The position numbers and the translations under genes are program-made. DNA of 64,000 nt, from assembly GCA_022478985.1 (NCBI GenBank), contig JAKSZP010012113.1, positions 1 through 64,000 of the forward strand, read 5' to 3'. The notes beneath the pieces were generated by a model. The model worked only from the letters and a program-made list of their open reading frames with translations, searched no databases and had not been told where the DNA came from. Position 1 is the stretch's first letter, and every line of letters starts with the position of its first letter. Source of the stretch: Massospora cicadina. Taxonomy: Eukaryota; Entomophthoromycota; Entomophthoromycetes; Entomophthorales; Entomophthoraceae. Positions 46,351-56,639 of this stretch are shown piece after piece.

Positions 46351-48263
46351 TTTAGTACTAGTGGTGCCCAACCCAAAAGGGGAGCCGCCACGCATCTTTA
46401 TTCACAAAAGGGAAAACAAAGGGATTACAATAAATTAAAAAATTCCCAATATAACCCTAGGTTATCAGACTAGGAAGACATATCAGATAGCGAGAAGGCT
46501 TTGGGGAAACTTTTATCTGGCGCCCGCTTTAGCTGGCGGACCATGGCGGACAGCATTGGGGTGGGAGCATCAGCGACATGGGGCATAAGAATTTATAGTT
46601 GGGGTTTTTTTAGCCAATGAGGCCGGCGGTGTCCATCGTCTTAACATATTGAGCAAGTTGATGCTCAGAAAATATGATGAGAGCTGGCACACAAGTAAAT
46701 GACTTGATGTGCTGGCGGGTTTCAGGATAATTGGGGTCAAAAAGAGAAGTTTTTGCTTTGATGCAAGAGTGGCTCGCACAGTAAGCAAGCACCTCAATTT
46801 TGTACTTCTCATCTTCCTCAAATAATAAGGAAAATTGGGGATAGGAATACCTAGACAAGGGGCTCCATTGCCCATGGAGTTGCTGACGGAGGAGGGTGTT
46901 GGCTGGGGAAACTGCAGCCACAACTTCCATTGTGTTAATATTTTTATAAATGGGAAACCCATTTTTTGGATGAAAATGGCGGGAACACGATTTGAAAGGG
47001 TCAATGAAGAACTCTCTAAAGCAAAATCAGGTTTCATGTGGCACGGCCGTTTGTCATCATCAATCCATTTGAGAGCATCAAATGGATTAGATTCTGCCAG
47101 CACTGGGCCAGCCACAGGAATTGGGGCTGTGGCTGGAGCTGGAGCTGAATGACCACATGCTGTTGGCCATGACAGCTTAGCTTAAACTGGTTCAGCCATT
47201 GAATCAGGATTACATATTCTGGTCAAATTTTCTAAAAAATTTTAGGCTTTCTTAAATTTTATTTGGCCGCCACTTTGAAGCAGCGCCAGAATTCCCCAAC
47301 GTTGGGGGCGGGAGAATCAAGCCCCATTTGACAGATTGGGGTGAGGCAGCCACCAGGGCATTGCCCAAGCCCTGAGTGTTGGACGCTGTGGAAGTGGCAA
47401 CTGTGGGGCACTTGAACTTCAAGTGGTCAAGCTCAAAGCACAAGGGGCAAATGGCATGGCCATTTTTTGATGCGTGTCCAAAATGGGTGATTGGGGGAGG
47501 ATCTGATCATGGTGCGGGGGGAATTGCAAGATGAGAGTCATGATGATATGGGTGGATCATTGCAAAAGTGCGAGGCCCAGCCAACCAATCTTCCCCATTG
47601 GGAACCACAAACTGCAACATGGGGTCTGCGCCGTAAACAGCCAAACCCTTTATGAGCTCATGGAGGAGGTATTTGGGGGAAAGGAAAGAGGGCAACCTGG
47701 AAAGCTGGACAACCAAAGTGGCCTCATCTGAGAGCTGGGTACGAATGGTGGGCAAAGAAAATTTTCAAAAAATTAATGGCAGCTTGGCTGCTGCCGCTGC
47801 ATCAGCTACAGAGCAGAAGCTGAGGTCAAAGTACCCCTTAAAGGGGTGGAAGTCAATATAGCCAGCGGGTTGAAAACTACTGTGGCCATCTTAATGATGG
47901 CCGCGCTTGCATATGAGAAGAAATTACCATATTTGACCCAGAGGCCAAAATGAAAATTGCTCCGTGGGAGCACCAAAGGGCTCCAGAGCACCGCCTGAGA
48001 ACTGGCGAGGTGGTGGGCCAAGTCCTGAGGGGGACATAACGCCCTGTAGCATTGGAAGGGCTAGCAGAGCCAGCCCAGGTGCGCTTCAGTGGTGGCTAGA
48101 AGATGCCAGATGGTGGCGCACCATCACCCTAAGCCAGGGCAGCAGGCGTTGATTGCATCAACATTGGTAAGCTTTGGCTCAATCAAGTGGTTGTTTTTTG
48201 TATTTTTTTTAATCCAAGTTTGGATTTGATTTGGGTATCAAAGCAAAAGAAAGATTTTGCAAC
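46351..48263 (-). mobile_element. Element I: ORF1-only non-LTR retroposon (1.9 kb)
   Basis: A 17-bp duplication with one mismatch (46334-46350, 48264-48280) and a 3' end (minus strand) reading AGTACTAAAAA identify a target-primed insertion. It contains one ORF related to LINE ORF1 but no endonuclease or RT. Since LINE truncations remove the 5' end, an element with ORF1 but lacking ORF2 and still carrying a defined 3' end is not a simple truncation. An AATAAA (minus strand GAATAAAGATG, near 46397) precedes the tail. It would need a LINE in trans. Confidence 0.75.
46570..48155 (-). pseudogene. Element I ORF1-like protein
   Basis: Three blocks match LINE ORF1 and element J: FHFGLWVKYGNFFSYASAAI near 47930; IDFHPFKGYF then ADAAAAAA near 47780-47850; and TLVVQLSRLPSFLSPKYLLH then LAVYGADPMLQFVVPNGEDW (47507-47730). 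A perfect CCHC knuckle CPLCFELDHLKFKC is at bases 47408-47449. A C-terminal domain of unknown kind (FEEDEKYKIEVLAYCASHS, SLFDPNYPETRQHIKSF) follows. Several stops and frameshifts are present. By analogy it is an RNA-binding particle protein. Confidence 0.72.
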
Positions 48264-49027
48264 TCCAATTCTTACTCTTTATACATAAAAAATAGTCCAC
48301 AATTATTATACTGCAACAATAATTAACCGAATATTAATAGAACTTTAAACTACAATAGAACTTGATTTAACCTTTTTCTTTTATTAATATAAATTACTAG
48401 GAATTTGTAGGGGATATGGCGCCCAACTCCTTGGTTGGCAACTCAGCATGAAACAGCAGCCGTTGCCATTTAAATATCCTTATGACATTTTACCTGTGAT
48501 ATATCTTCTTCATCATTTTTCAAGATTCCTCTGCCAGACATCCCAGAGACCTAAAAGCAAAAGATCCAGAAAACTTGTCTCCAACGTTCCCACATAATCA
48601 CAGCAAACTAATCACATTTGGCTAGCAACCTGCTTTGGTAATGGGACTCTTTACCCATTATAGCAGGTCACAAACCAACAGATTATTTGCTAGTTTCAGG
48701 TGGCATCACTTGCCTTACAACTGCTGATTAAATTACCAGTAAAGTTGGTAATGAAACCCGATTAATCCCAATTGGTACACTAGATATATAATCTGTGATC
48801 AACTATCAGATGACCCAATTTTGTTGGCAACTCTGCCCACTGAGTTAAAGCATTCACATATATTGATCCTCAACAGATCCAATCCTGGTAAATCACCAAA
48901 AATCCTTGGACCTTATTAGCCTGAAATTGAGGCCAACTGTATACTGATTTATTTGATCGTGGAAATTATTCACTAACAAACCAGCAGCTAGCCTAGGAAG
49001 CTGAAAAGATGGGAAAAAATCCCAACA
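48264..49027 (-). repeat. Right LTR of element D, second piece
   Basis: It resumes TCCAATTCTTACTCTTTATAC and aligns with 14856-15607. It ends AAAATCCCAACA, followed by ATAGC (49028-49032). Confidence 0.92.
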
Positions 49028-49032
49028 ATAGC

Positions 49033-49146
49033 CTAAGACTATTCTTAGCTATCCTGATTTATTTATACTATAATAACTGAAGGTAAATACCTCAATTAAA
49101 TAGGGATGTAAGGTAATAAATTGATGCATTGAAGGTACTGCACAAT
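49033..49146 (-). repeat. Right LTR of E, piece 3 of 4
   Basis: It continues CTAAGACTATTCTTAG, TTTATACTATAATAA in line with the left E LTR at about 6645-6760. It ends with ACAAT (49142-49146), duplicated by element G. Confidence 0.88.
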
Positions 49147-49647
49147 TGTCATGATTCTGATATGACTGGATGATAAACACTAAGTTGTGATGGCGGAATG
49201 GATAGGATCCGCCAAGTTTATTATGAGTAATAATTATTTGAGCGCCTCAAAGTGAGGCGATATTGGGTTGTTGAGGAATCGCCTCAAATTAGGTGATCGG
49301 GAACTTAAAGTATGAAGAATTGATGGAATAAATAAAGTATGAGGAATCAAATTACTAAGCCATGAAAGTGGTAGCAACCAAAGTTGCTACAATTTAGACA
49401 GAATGATATGATGAAGAGCGGGTTGGTTGTTAATAAATTAAGAGGAAGCAGAACGGCGAGGATCTGCTATATTATCATATTAAATAAAGAGTGTGGTGAA
49501 AGCAAGTGCTCCGTATTTATTAGATAATTTATTCTGTTGTTTTTAAGGACAACGATCATCATATTTGTTGGTCCTGTTGCTCAGTGGGCTGAAACCTGTG
49601 CAAAAACTCTTACGGTTTATCTTAACGATTTTGCCAATTTTATAACA
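49147..49647 (+). repeat. Left (5') LTR of element G (501 bp)
   Basis: It runs from TGTCATGATTCTGATATGAC to TTTTATAACA. It contains a perfect stem CGCCTCA-AAG-TGAGGCG (near 49242-49258), followed by an imperfect stem ATCGCCT ... AGGTGAT, and GTAGCAACCAAAGTTGCTAC (near 49370), another perfect inverted repeat. These lie upstream of an AATAAA-like region and may be regulatory. Confidence 0.95.
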
Positions 49648-49648
49648 G

Positions 49649-49659
49649 TGGTGCTCACT
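49649..49659 (+). promoter_or_regulatory. tRNA-type primer binding site of element G
   Basis: TGGTGCTCACT lies one base after the LTR end. It is identical to the site in element C, implying the same tRNA primer (3' end AGTGAGCACCA). Confidence 0.8.
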
Positions 49660-49669
49660 ATAGAGAGCC

Positions 49670-50682
49670 CATTAATCAATCAAAATGCCAACAACATTCC
49701 TCAGTCACTATACATGTCCTATCAGGCTTGCTCTGACAAGGAGTCTTTTTGAGACGCTGCAACCATTGAATATGCAAAACTCAAGCTTGCCTTGGATGCT
49801 GTGCTTCAGTGGAAGAAGGAGTTTCTATAGTAGAGTTGTATCAATAAGCTGCCTCCATTTGATCACAATGGGAAAATATATGAGTTTTTTAGGCAATTTG
49901 AGTTTACAGTAGAAGGAGTTTCAGATTGGCATAAAGCCAAAATATTAATATCCACCAAATATGTCAAAAGCGCTGACCAAGCTACTTGCTATCTTCCCAC
50001 CAGCTCAGCTACCTATAAAAAACTAAAAGATACTGCGTTGTGGTTATTTGGAGGAACTATGAAAATGGCACAGCGGAAGGTTGAGTTCTTAGCCATTGGG
50101 TTTCAGCATAATGAGACCCTCACCACATTTGCTGATTGCTTTATGGTGGAAGCCCATGTGTTAATTGGGGCAGGAACTTTAACTGAATCAGATGTATGCA
50201 TAGCGTTAACCTCTGCTGTGAAACCTTACCGTGAGCTTTTCAATACCATGGATACATATTTGGATAATGGTATACCTTTGCCTGAACTTGTTCAAACCTT
50301 GCGCTGGTTATCCGCTACCTTGCCTCTGCCCAAAATAGAGCGGAACCATATCCTCTCCACTGCTGGACCTTCTTACTCAGGGAAGTTATCTCTTCCAGTT
50401 CAGCGTCCGTTTAGTAACTCCCAGCCTTATTATCACTACACGCCTCATCTTGAATGGAGTTGCCGCCAGCAGTTCAACTATTGGGAAGGGTATGTTTACA
50501 CTGCTCGACCCCAGACTAACTTTTGGGGTGGCCCATTTCACAACCATTGTGGACGCAGATCTTACAGGATCAATTGTAGGTCGTGCCGTTGTTCTGGGCA
50601 CTTAAACAGAAGCTGTCTTCATCGTCAGGTTCATTTCCTACCGCAGGAACAGTACAATCAGGGAAAATTCAGAGCGGAGTAG
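49670..50682 (+). pseudogene. Element G Gag
   Basis: The frame gives ATIEYAKLKLALDAVLQWKK, PPFDHNGKIYEFFRQFEF, LISTKYVKSADQATCYLPTS and, from 50038, LWLFGGTMKMAQRKVEFLAI and TLTTFADCFMVEAHVLIGAG, matching Gypsy capsid. A perfect CCHC knuckle CRSCRCSGHLNRSC lies at about 50576-50617. Three stops interrupt the N-terminal part. The protein packages element RNA in functional relatives. Confidence 0.82.
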
Positions 50683-50989
50683 AGATGGGAATCTCTACTT
50701 CTGCTATTCTAACTCAAAACGTCCCACCTGAACTCCATCCAATACATACAGTGGAAGTTCCCCAGTATGACAATGTCTTTCTATATCAGAAGCTGGTTGG
50801 GGGGTGAATGTGCTGACACGAGTGCAATTTATGGACATGGTGGAAGCAGGCCCCCAGGAGCAACCAAAGACTTATGACTATCAGATGCTTAATCAACTTT
50901 CTACTGATGAAACAGATCCATATGCTGATGCGCTTATCTTAAATGGGGTAAATGCTGCCTTCCTAGTGGATGCTATTGTTAAATAATAC

Positions 50990-51448
50990 CCTAAAGTTGG
51001 GGAGTGTATTATGAGCTTCTTTAGAAAAAGAGATACGTTAAATTTTCATGTTTTAAACAAACAGAATGAATCTTATTCTGAATGTACTTACTGTGGCACT
51101 GTTGTAGCAAAAACCTGAGTTTGCGCGATAATTGATACAGGTGCCCCAATCAACATAGTGTCCAAAAAGTTGGTGGCAATGCTGGAATTAAAGCCTGATG
51201 TGGAAAATCATATGTTATATGGGCCCGCAGGCGCAGAGAACATGGTCTCCAAAGGAGCGTACAGCGCACTACCTTTGCAATTTGGGTCAATTGTCATTGT
51301 AGCCCCATCCATAGTGCTACCAAACAATAACTATGAAATTTTAATCAGAACTGCTTTTATGTGCCACTTTGGGGCTGTTGTTGATATGACTGAAGAGACA
51401 TTTGAAATTCTGGGGCAGCGGATCCCGATCTACTTCACTTCCAGCTGA
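50990..51448 (+). pseudogene. Element G aspartic protease
   Basis: CAIIDTGAPINIVSKKLV carries the DTGA active site (bases 51134-51145). YSALPLQFGSIVIVAPSIVL and YEILIRTAFMCHFGAV follow, corresponding to flap and C-terminal strands. A TGA stop precedes the domain. The order and wording closely match the element D protease, whose active site is lost. Confidence 0.85.
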
Positions 51449-51799
51449 ATGCCAAAGGATATAGTACACATGAGTCACATTAACTTTGTATATGGTGATG
51501 GGGTGGTTTCAGTTTGCTATAATTGACTTAAGCGCAAGACTCGGGCCCTTCCACATCAAATTTATGAATATCAAGGGCTACCACTTAGAGCTGCAGGCCC
51601 TATATCTATTCCCTCTGGACATCAAGAAATTATAAACACTGAGTTAGAGGTGGAAGTGTCTTCTGGGATTTATGGGGAGGTCATTGGGCCTTATCAGCAA
51701 TCACGGCTTGAGCCCCACGTGGCCCCAGGCATTATACTTCAAGGACATGGGAAGATCAAGGTCTTAGTAAAATCTTCAGAATAAATCAATGCAAATCCA

Positions 51800-52860
51800 C
51801 TGAAACCAAATAGTGGCGTATTTACACTTCATCCCAGTTGAAGTGGTCCTCCAGGTTCATGAGTTCATTTCATTGGATGAATTTGGCTTGCCCATCAAAA
51901 CACAGCCTGGTATAATGGCAGTTGTACCACGTGAAAATTTAATGAGGCTAACGGAAGACCAAAGAGATCAAGCGGAACCCTTATTTCAAAAAATACAAAG
52001 AGACCTTTGCTATTGACTATGATTTAGGGTGCGCTCAGGGGTTGTTCATCAACTGGATACTGGGGATTATTCCCCCATCAGGTTTCAGCCAATCAGCAGA
52101 TCAAGGGAAGCTGAAGAAGTCGTCACTGCGGAGATTGACAAGCTGCTAGTGTAGGGAATGCATGAACTATCTAAGAGTCCGTGGGCTTCACTTTTCAAAA
52201 ATTTTAAGAAGGATGGTACTAACAGCGTAGTAATCAACTACTGGAAGCTTAATAATCATACCAAAAAGGACTCATACCCTCTTCCATGGATTGATGATGC
52301 ACTGGATTGGTTAGGTGGAGCTTGATATTTCTTGGCAATATTTGATATCTGGTTATTGGTAAATTGTGTTGCCCATGGTGGAACAAAAAATGCGCCATAA
52401 TCACATTCAAAGGGCTCTTCCAACCAACTTGTATGCCGCAAGGGCTATATAATGCCCCAGCTACAACTCAACGAGCAATTAAACCATTCTGGGTGATCTG
52501 AAGCTGTCATGTGTACTTGTGTACCTCGATGATATTAATGTCTTCTCTTACACGTTCAATGAGCACCTTACAATCTGGAAGAGGTATTCCGCTGACTGGC
52601 TGAGCCCAATATAAAGATCAAGCCCCGGAAACGTCACTTCTTCAAGGATCAGTTAGAGTACCTTGGTTTTGTGGTGGATGTGACTGGGCTGAGACCCCAA
52701 GCAGCTAATGTGGAAGCTAATCAGAAGATGACTAAGCCAGCTAGTAAGTGGGGACACTCAGGTGTTTTTGGGAATGGTGGGTTATTACTGACGCTTCATA
52801 CCCAATTTCAGTTGCATCAGAGGTCCACTGTTTGAGCTTCTAAAGAAGGAGACCATGTTC
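51800..52860 (+). pseudogene. Element G reverse transcriptase
   Basis: Blocks include DGTNSVVINYWKLNNHTKKD, SYPLPWIDDALDWLGGA and the catalytic VYLDDINVFS (YLDD at bases 52522-52533), then RHFFKDQLEYLGFVV-like sequence (KRHFFKDQLEYLGFV). Stops such as TAG after the KLLV segment and several frame changes make it inactive. The region just before (51480-51800) is the linker from protease. Confidence 0.82.
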
Positions 52861-52899
52861 AAATGGATGGAATGGCGCCAATGCCTTTGATACACTTCA

Positions 52900-53300
52900 A
52901 ACAGAGGTAATAAGTGCACCCATATTATGCTACCCAAATTTTGGAAAAAATTTATTGTAAAGACGGATGCATCTCTTTCCGCTAAGGGGCAGTTTTGTCA
53001 CAAAAAACATGGTGAAGAGGAGGAGAACCCAGTGGGGTACTGCAGATGAAGACTTAATAGCCATGAATGTAACTATACTGTGACTGAGCAAGAGTGCTTA
53101 GCTGTGATCTATGCGTATAAGCAATTCAGAGTCTATCTGCATGGGGTAAAGTTTAAAGTCATAACAGACCACTCATCATTACGCTGGTTGCAGAACCTCA
53201 AAGAACCTGAAGGCCATTTGGCTCGATGGGCTCTTAAGCTGTAAGCCTATTACTTCAAGATCCTTCATTGGCCATGAGTAAAGCATCATAACGTTGACTG
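52900..53300 (+). pseudogene. Element G RNase H
   Basis: The frame reads FIVKTDASLSAKGQFCHKKH, NYTVTEQECLAVIYAYKQFR, VYLHGVKFKVITDHSSLRWL and KEPEGHLARWALKL, covering the catalytic Asp and Glu. Two or three stops occur. The relic at 3721 matches this block residue by residue. Confidence 0.88.
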
Positions 53301-53499
53301 ATTATCTTGATTGCTGACTGTTGCGGTGATGGTGGACCTCAGCGCCATGATTTATGTTAAGATGCTCAGCAGAAAATATGATAATGAACCGTCCCAAGTG
53401 ATCAAAGCATTAAATGAGATGCGAAAAATACCTTCCAACAGAATGGGGAACTGTACAAGCAGATTGGCGATTCTATGGTGGATTTTCCACAACCTTCAG

Positions 53500-54540
53500 C
53501 GTGACTGGGAATCATTATGAGCACCCACAGAGAATTCAGACATGGTGGGGTGCATAAGACAATGGAGTTGTTGTGCCCTCAGTACTATTGGGAAAGCATG
53601 AGCTTAAATGTGCTCAAAACTATTTCCTGTTGCCATCAGTGCCAAGTGGAGAAGCCATTCCGCCGTAAGACTTCATACTGGGTAGTGAAACCACATTTTG
53701 CTTGGCACACGGTTTCCCTTGATGTCATTGGTCCCTTACCAACAGGAGCCAACTGGTGTAAGTACATCCTTGTGGCTATTGATAACTTAACCTGGTGGGT
53801 CAAAGGAGGGTGATACGAGATTTGGGGGCAGTAACAGTGGCCAAGTCTGTTATGGAATGCATTATTCAGCGACATGTATGCCCTCAGTTTATTCTCACTG
53901 ATAATGGATTCAACTTCACCTTGCATATCCTCCCCAAATTGAACGAATTTATGGGTGTCCACGGGGTTAGAACAACCATACAACCCTGAATTTTATGGAA
54001 TGGTCGAATGGGTGAATGGGACTCTGGTGAACATCCCTCAAAAATTAGTAATGGATCGACCTTTTAATTAACCTCCCTTCTTTCCACTGCTATGTTCGCC
54101 TATAACATCAGTTACCATTCCACTACAGGGAAGAGTCCATTCCAACTATATGGTTGACACCCAGCTCTTCCAGCGTTACTTTATTTGTGTGTGGAAGACA
54201 TGGGTGGAGTGGAACCCCACTGCTATTTGACTACCTTGCGAACATTCTGATCAAGTAGCAAACCAAAGCATATTCCTTCAGCTTATCCAAGAAGAAAAGG
54301 AATCAGGCCGCCAATCAGATACTTTGTAGTGGGTTGGCGCAGTTCAAGAAGGTGATATGGTTCTCTTCCATGAACAACATGTGTTCAGCTGGAAACACAA
54401 GTTGGCCAGTATCTGGATTGGGCCATTCAAAGTTATTGAAAAGACAGGTGTGGATGCTTATACTATCAAGGACCAAGTTAAAGCGCGGTCAGATCATCAA
54501 CCAAGTGCATGTGAAGTTCCTCTGTGCATATAGGCAATAG
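53500..54540 (+). pseudogene. Element G integrase
   Basis: The zinc region HREFRHGGVHKTMELL ... CCHCQ-type (ISCCHQCQVEKPFRRKTSYW) is followed by VSLDVIGPLPTGANWCKYIL (first catalytic Asp), FILTDNGFNFTLHILPKLNE (second Asp) and a decayed Glu helix near 54000. The C-terminus includes VWIGPFKVIEKTGVDAYTIK. It ends 20 bp before the polypurine tract, without a chromodomain. Confidence 0.88.
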
Positions 54541-54558
54541 GAGCCTTATCATCCAGTC

Positions 54559-54572
54559 AAAGGGGGGGGTAA
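54559..54572 (+). promoter_or_regulatory. Polypurine tract of element G
   Basis: AAAGGGGGGGGTAA lies directly before the 3' LTR start TGTCGCTATTC. It primes plus-strand synthesis in functional elements. Confidence 0.85.
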
Positions 54573-55073
54573 TGTCGCTATTCTGATATGACTGGATGAT
54601 AAACCCTAAGTTGTGATGGCAGAATGGACAGGATCTTCCAAAGATTAAAATGAGTAATGATTATTTGTGCGCCTCAAAGTGAGGTGATAATAAGTTGTTG
54701 GGGAATCACTTTAAATTAGGCGATCAGGAAATTAATGAATGAAGAATTGATGGAACCAATAAAATATGGCAAATCAAATTACTAAGCCATGAAAGTGGTA
54801 GCAACCAAAGTCGCTACAATTTAGACAAGATGAGATGATGAAGAGGGTTTGGTTTTTAATAGTTTAAGAGGAAGCAGAACAGCGAGGATTTGCTATATTA
54901 TTATATTAAATAAAGAGTGTGGTGGTAGCAAGTGCTCCGTATTTATTAGATAAGTTTATTCTGTTGTTTTTAAAGACAAAAATCATCATATTGTTAGTCC
55001 TGTTGCTCAATGGGCTGAAAACTGTGCAAAAACTCTTACAGTTTATCTTGACGATTTCGCTGATTTTATAACA
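54573..55073 (+). repeat. Right (3') LTR of element G (501 bp)
   Basis: It is the same length as the left LTR and aligns end to end, with scattered transitions. The hairpin here reads CGCCTCAAAGTGAGGTG, one arm changed. It is followed by ACAAT. Confidence 0.95.
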
Positions 55074-55078
55074 ACAAT

Positions 55079-55355
55079 GCACTACAGTTTAAGAGTCCAC
55101 ATGACCTAAAAGTGCATAGGAGGACCCTCAATACAACCATGAAATATACAAAATCCTAAAAATGGATGACGATGCTAATATGTAAAATTGAATCAAAACT
55201 GAATAAAATGAATGTTTCAATTTGGTTAAAATCAATTAAGTGAATAAAGAAATTAATCAAAATCAAATTGAATGAAATTTGAATAACTAACAATAGGACA
55301 ATTAACACTTAGTTTAGAAGAACTGAGAAAATTGTTCAGGATCACAATCCTAACT
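55079..55355 (-). repeat. Right LTR of E, piece 4 of 4
   Basis: It continues GCACTACAGTTTAAG, GACCCTCAATACAAC, CCTAAAAATGGATGACGATG in line with the left E LTR (6757 onward). Similarity fades near 55350; the true outer edge is not resolved. Confidence 0.7.
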
Positions 55356-56639
55356 TACTGAAAGGGGAGCACAAAGTCATCAGATGGTGAAAATCTCTGG
55401 GAGGAGCTCCTTCTGAGCCAAGAAGTCGCAGAATTTACCTCTAGTAAATTATTGTTACTACAGCTGTTGGGAACTCAGGTAGCAGAACTGGGTTAGGATT
55501 GACCATGCCTCTGTCATACCACATTCCAAGGAATTAACAGAAGTTTGGGAAGTTACATTTGTGAGCGTAAAGACATTTATGAAAAACTTGTCTGAAGCTA
55601 CACTAAAGACTTAGCACCCATTAAAAAAAGATGAAGGAAATGTTGAGAAACCATAGATATATATCCATGATAAGCCTAACTTTATCAATTGGCGGATCAT
55701 TAATTATCTGCAGTAATCAAAATTTTAAATATTTTAAAAATTTAAAGGGCTTTGATATGGGTTGACAATAAACAATTTGACCTTGGTCAAATATGAGAAT
55801 CCACCAGAACCTCCAATGATGAAATGAGTATCAAGAAATCTAGAGAAGACGAATTAGCTGAGCGGATGAGCTGTAGATTGGCCATAGGGATGAGAGTAAA
55901 TGGCTAGCAAAGAATGAGGAAGGAGAGCTTTTTCAGATAGTAAACATAGTGCAACTCTGTTGTCTAAAACCTATAACGTTAAACAAAAGTGAGACTCTGC
56001 TATAGCAATAAAGATTGTGGTTATTGGAGTTCATTGCCTCCATAGTATAAATTTACTATATTTTTGCTCCAATTGTACCAGTGGATATTAACTCCTATGC
56101 AACCTTCCTCCAGATTGTATCCCACTCACCAAAAATTTAACAACATTTATACAGTGTCTAATACAGTGCCAAAAAAGCAATATTTTATATGAACATATAG
56201 GTAAGTATGCAAAGCTATCTATGCCAAGTTGCAAGAGTGTAGATAAGTGAAATCTATTACTCGTGATTTTTTAACTTCATTTTCATAAAAAATTATCAGA
56301 ATAAAGATAGCTCTATCATATACAAAACAAATTACCATATAATATACTGAAAACTGAATCTTGATGGAATTAGAAAGCATATTAAACTCTAGTACTATAA
56401 AAAGAAAGCATATTATGCCAGGCATTTGCTTTAATTCATACTCTTAATTAATTCTAGAATTTACTACTCAGCTTCAATATTATTTCTACAATCTACTAAA
56501 TTTTTTTGGTAACTTTAAATAAATCTCATGCATCAAAGATGGATGCCAGGCAAATATCACTACTTTTTCCTATAAAAAGCACTTCTTTCCGTTCAACATC
56601 ACTTTTGAGCAATTTTGAGAACAAGATAATTTTCCAACA
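55356..56639. other. AT-rich stretch without recognisable genes
   Basis: I find no LTR, pol, gag or LINE similarity and no open frame with protein-like composition. A minus-strand frame at 56219-56425 is AT-driven and rich in Ile and Phe. The last part (56450-56639) may hold the promoter or 5' end of element J. Confidence 0.5.

Larger units (their letters stand above)
14475..49027 (-). mobile_element. Element D: complete Gypsy element with nested insertions
   Basis: Both ends are fixed by the perfect duplication ATAGC at 14470-14474 and 49028-49032, and the E LTR aligns across the joined ends. Its own sequence is about 9.4 kb: LTRs of about 1.1 kb, gag-protease-pol on the minus strand, and an unusual 2 kb stretch between the end of pol and the polypurine tract. 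Nested in it are C (16470-34323), a LINE (37743-43017) and retroposon I (46351-48263). Integrase has no chromodomain, unlike A and B. Confidence 0.9.
49147..55073 (+). mobile_element. Element G: complete Gypsy element, plus strand (5.9 kb)
   Basis: It is bounded by ACAAT at 49142-49146 and 55074-55078. Both LTRs are exactly 501 bp. A primer site follows the left LTR and a polypurine tract precedes the right one. Gag, protease, RT, RNase H and integrase follow in order on the plus strand. It is the only complete element here in this orientation. No chromodomain is present. All proteins carry stops or frameshifts. Confidence 0.95.
6191..55355 (-). mobile_element. Element E: old Gypsy element forming the outer shell of the nested stack
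   Basis: E consists of a left LTR (6191-about 7045), pol and protease on the minus strand (7198-10300), a decayed gag region, and a right LTR broken into four pieces (11927-12167, 14263-14474, 49033-49146, 55079-about 55355). Joining the pieces restores alignment with the left LTR at every junction. Without nested DNA E is about 6 kb, normal for Gypsy. The outer right edge is uncertain and I found no target duplication for E itself. Its own sequence is the most decayed of the central elements, consistent with greatest age. Confidence 0.8.
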
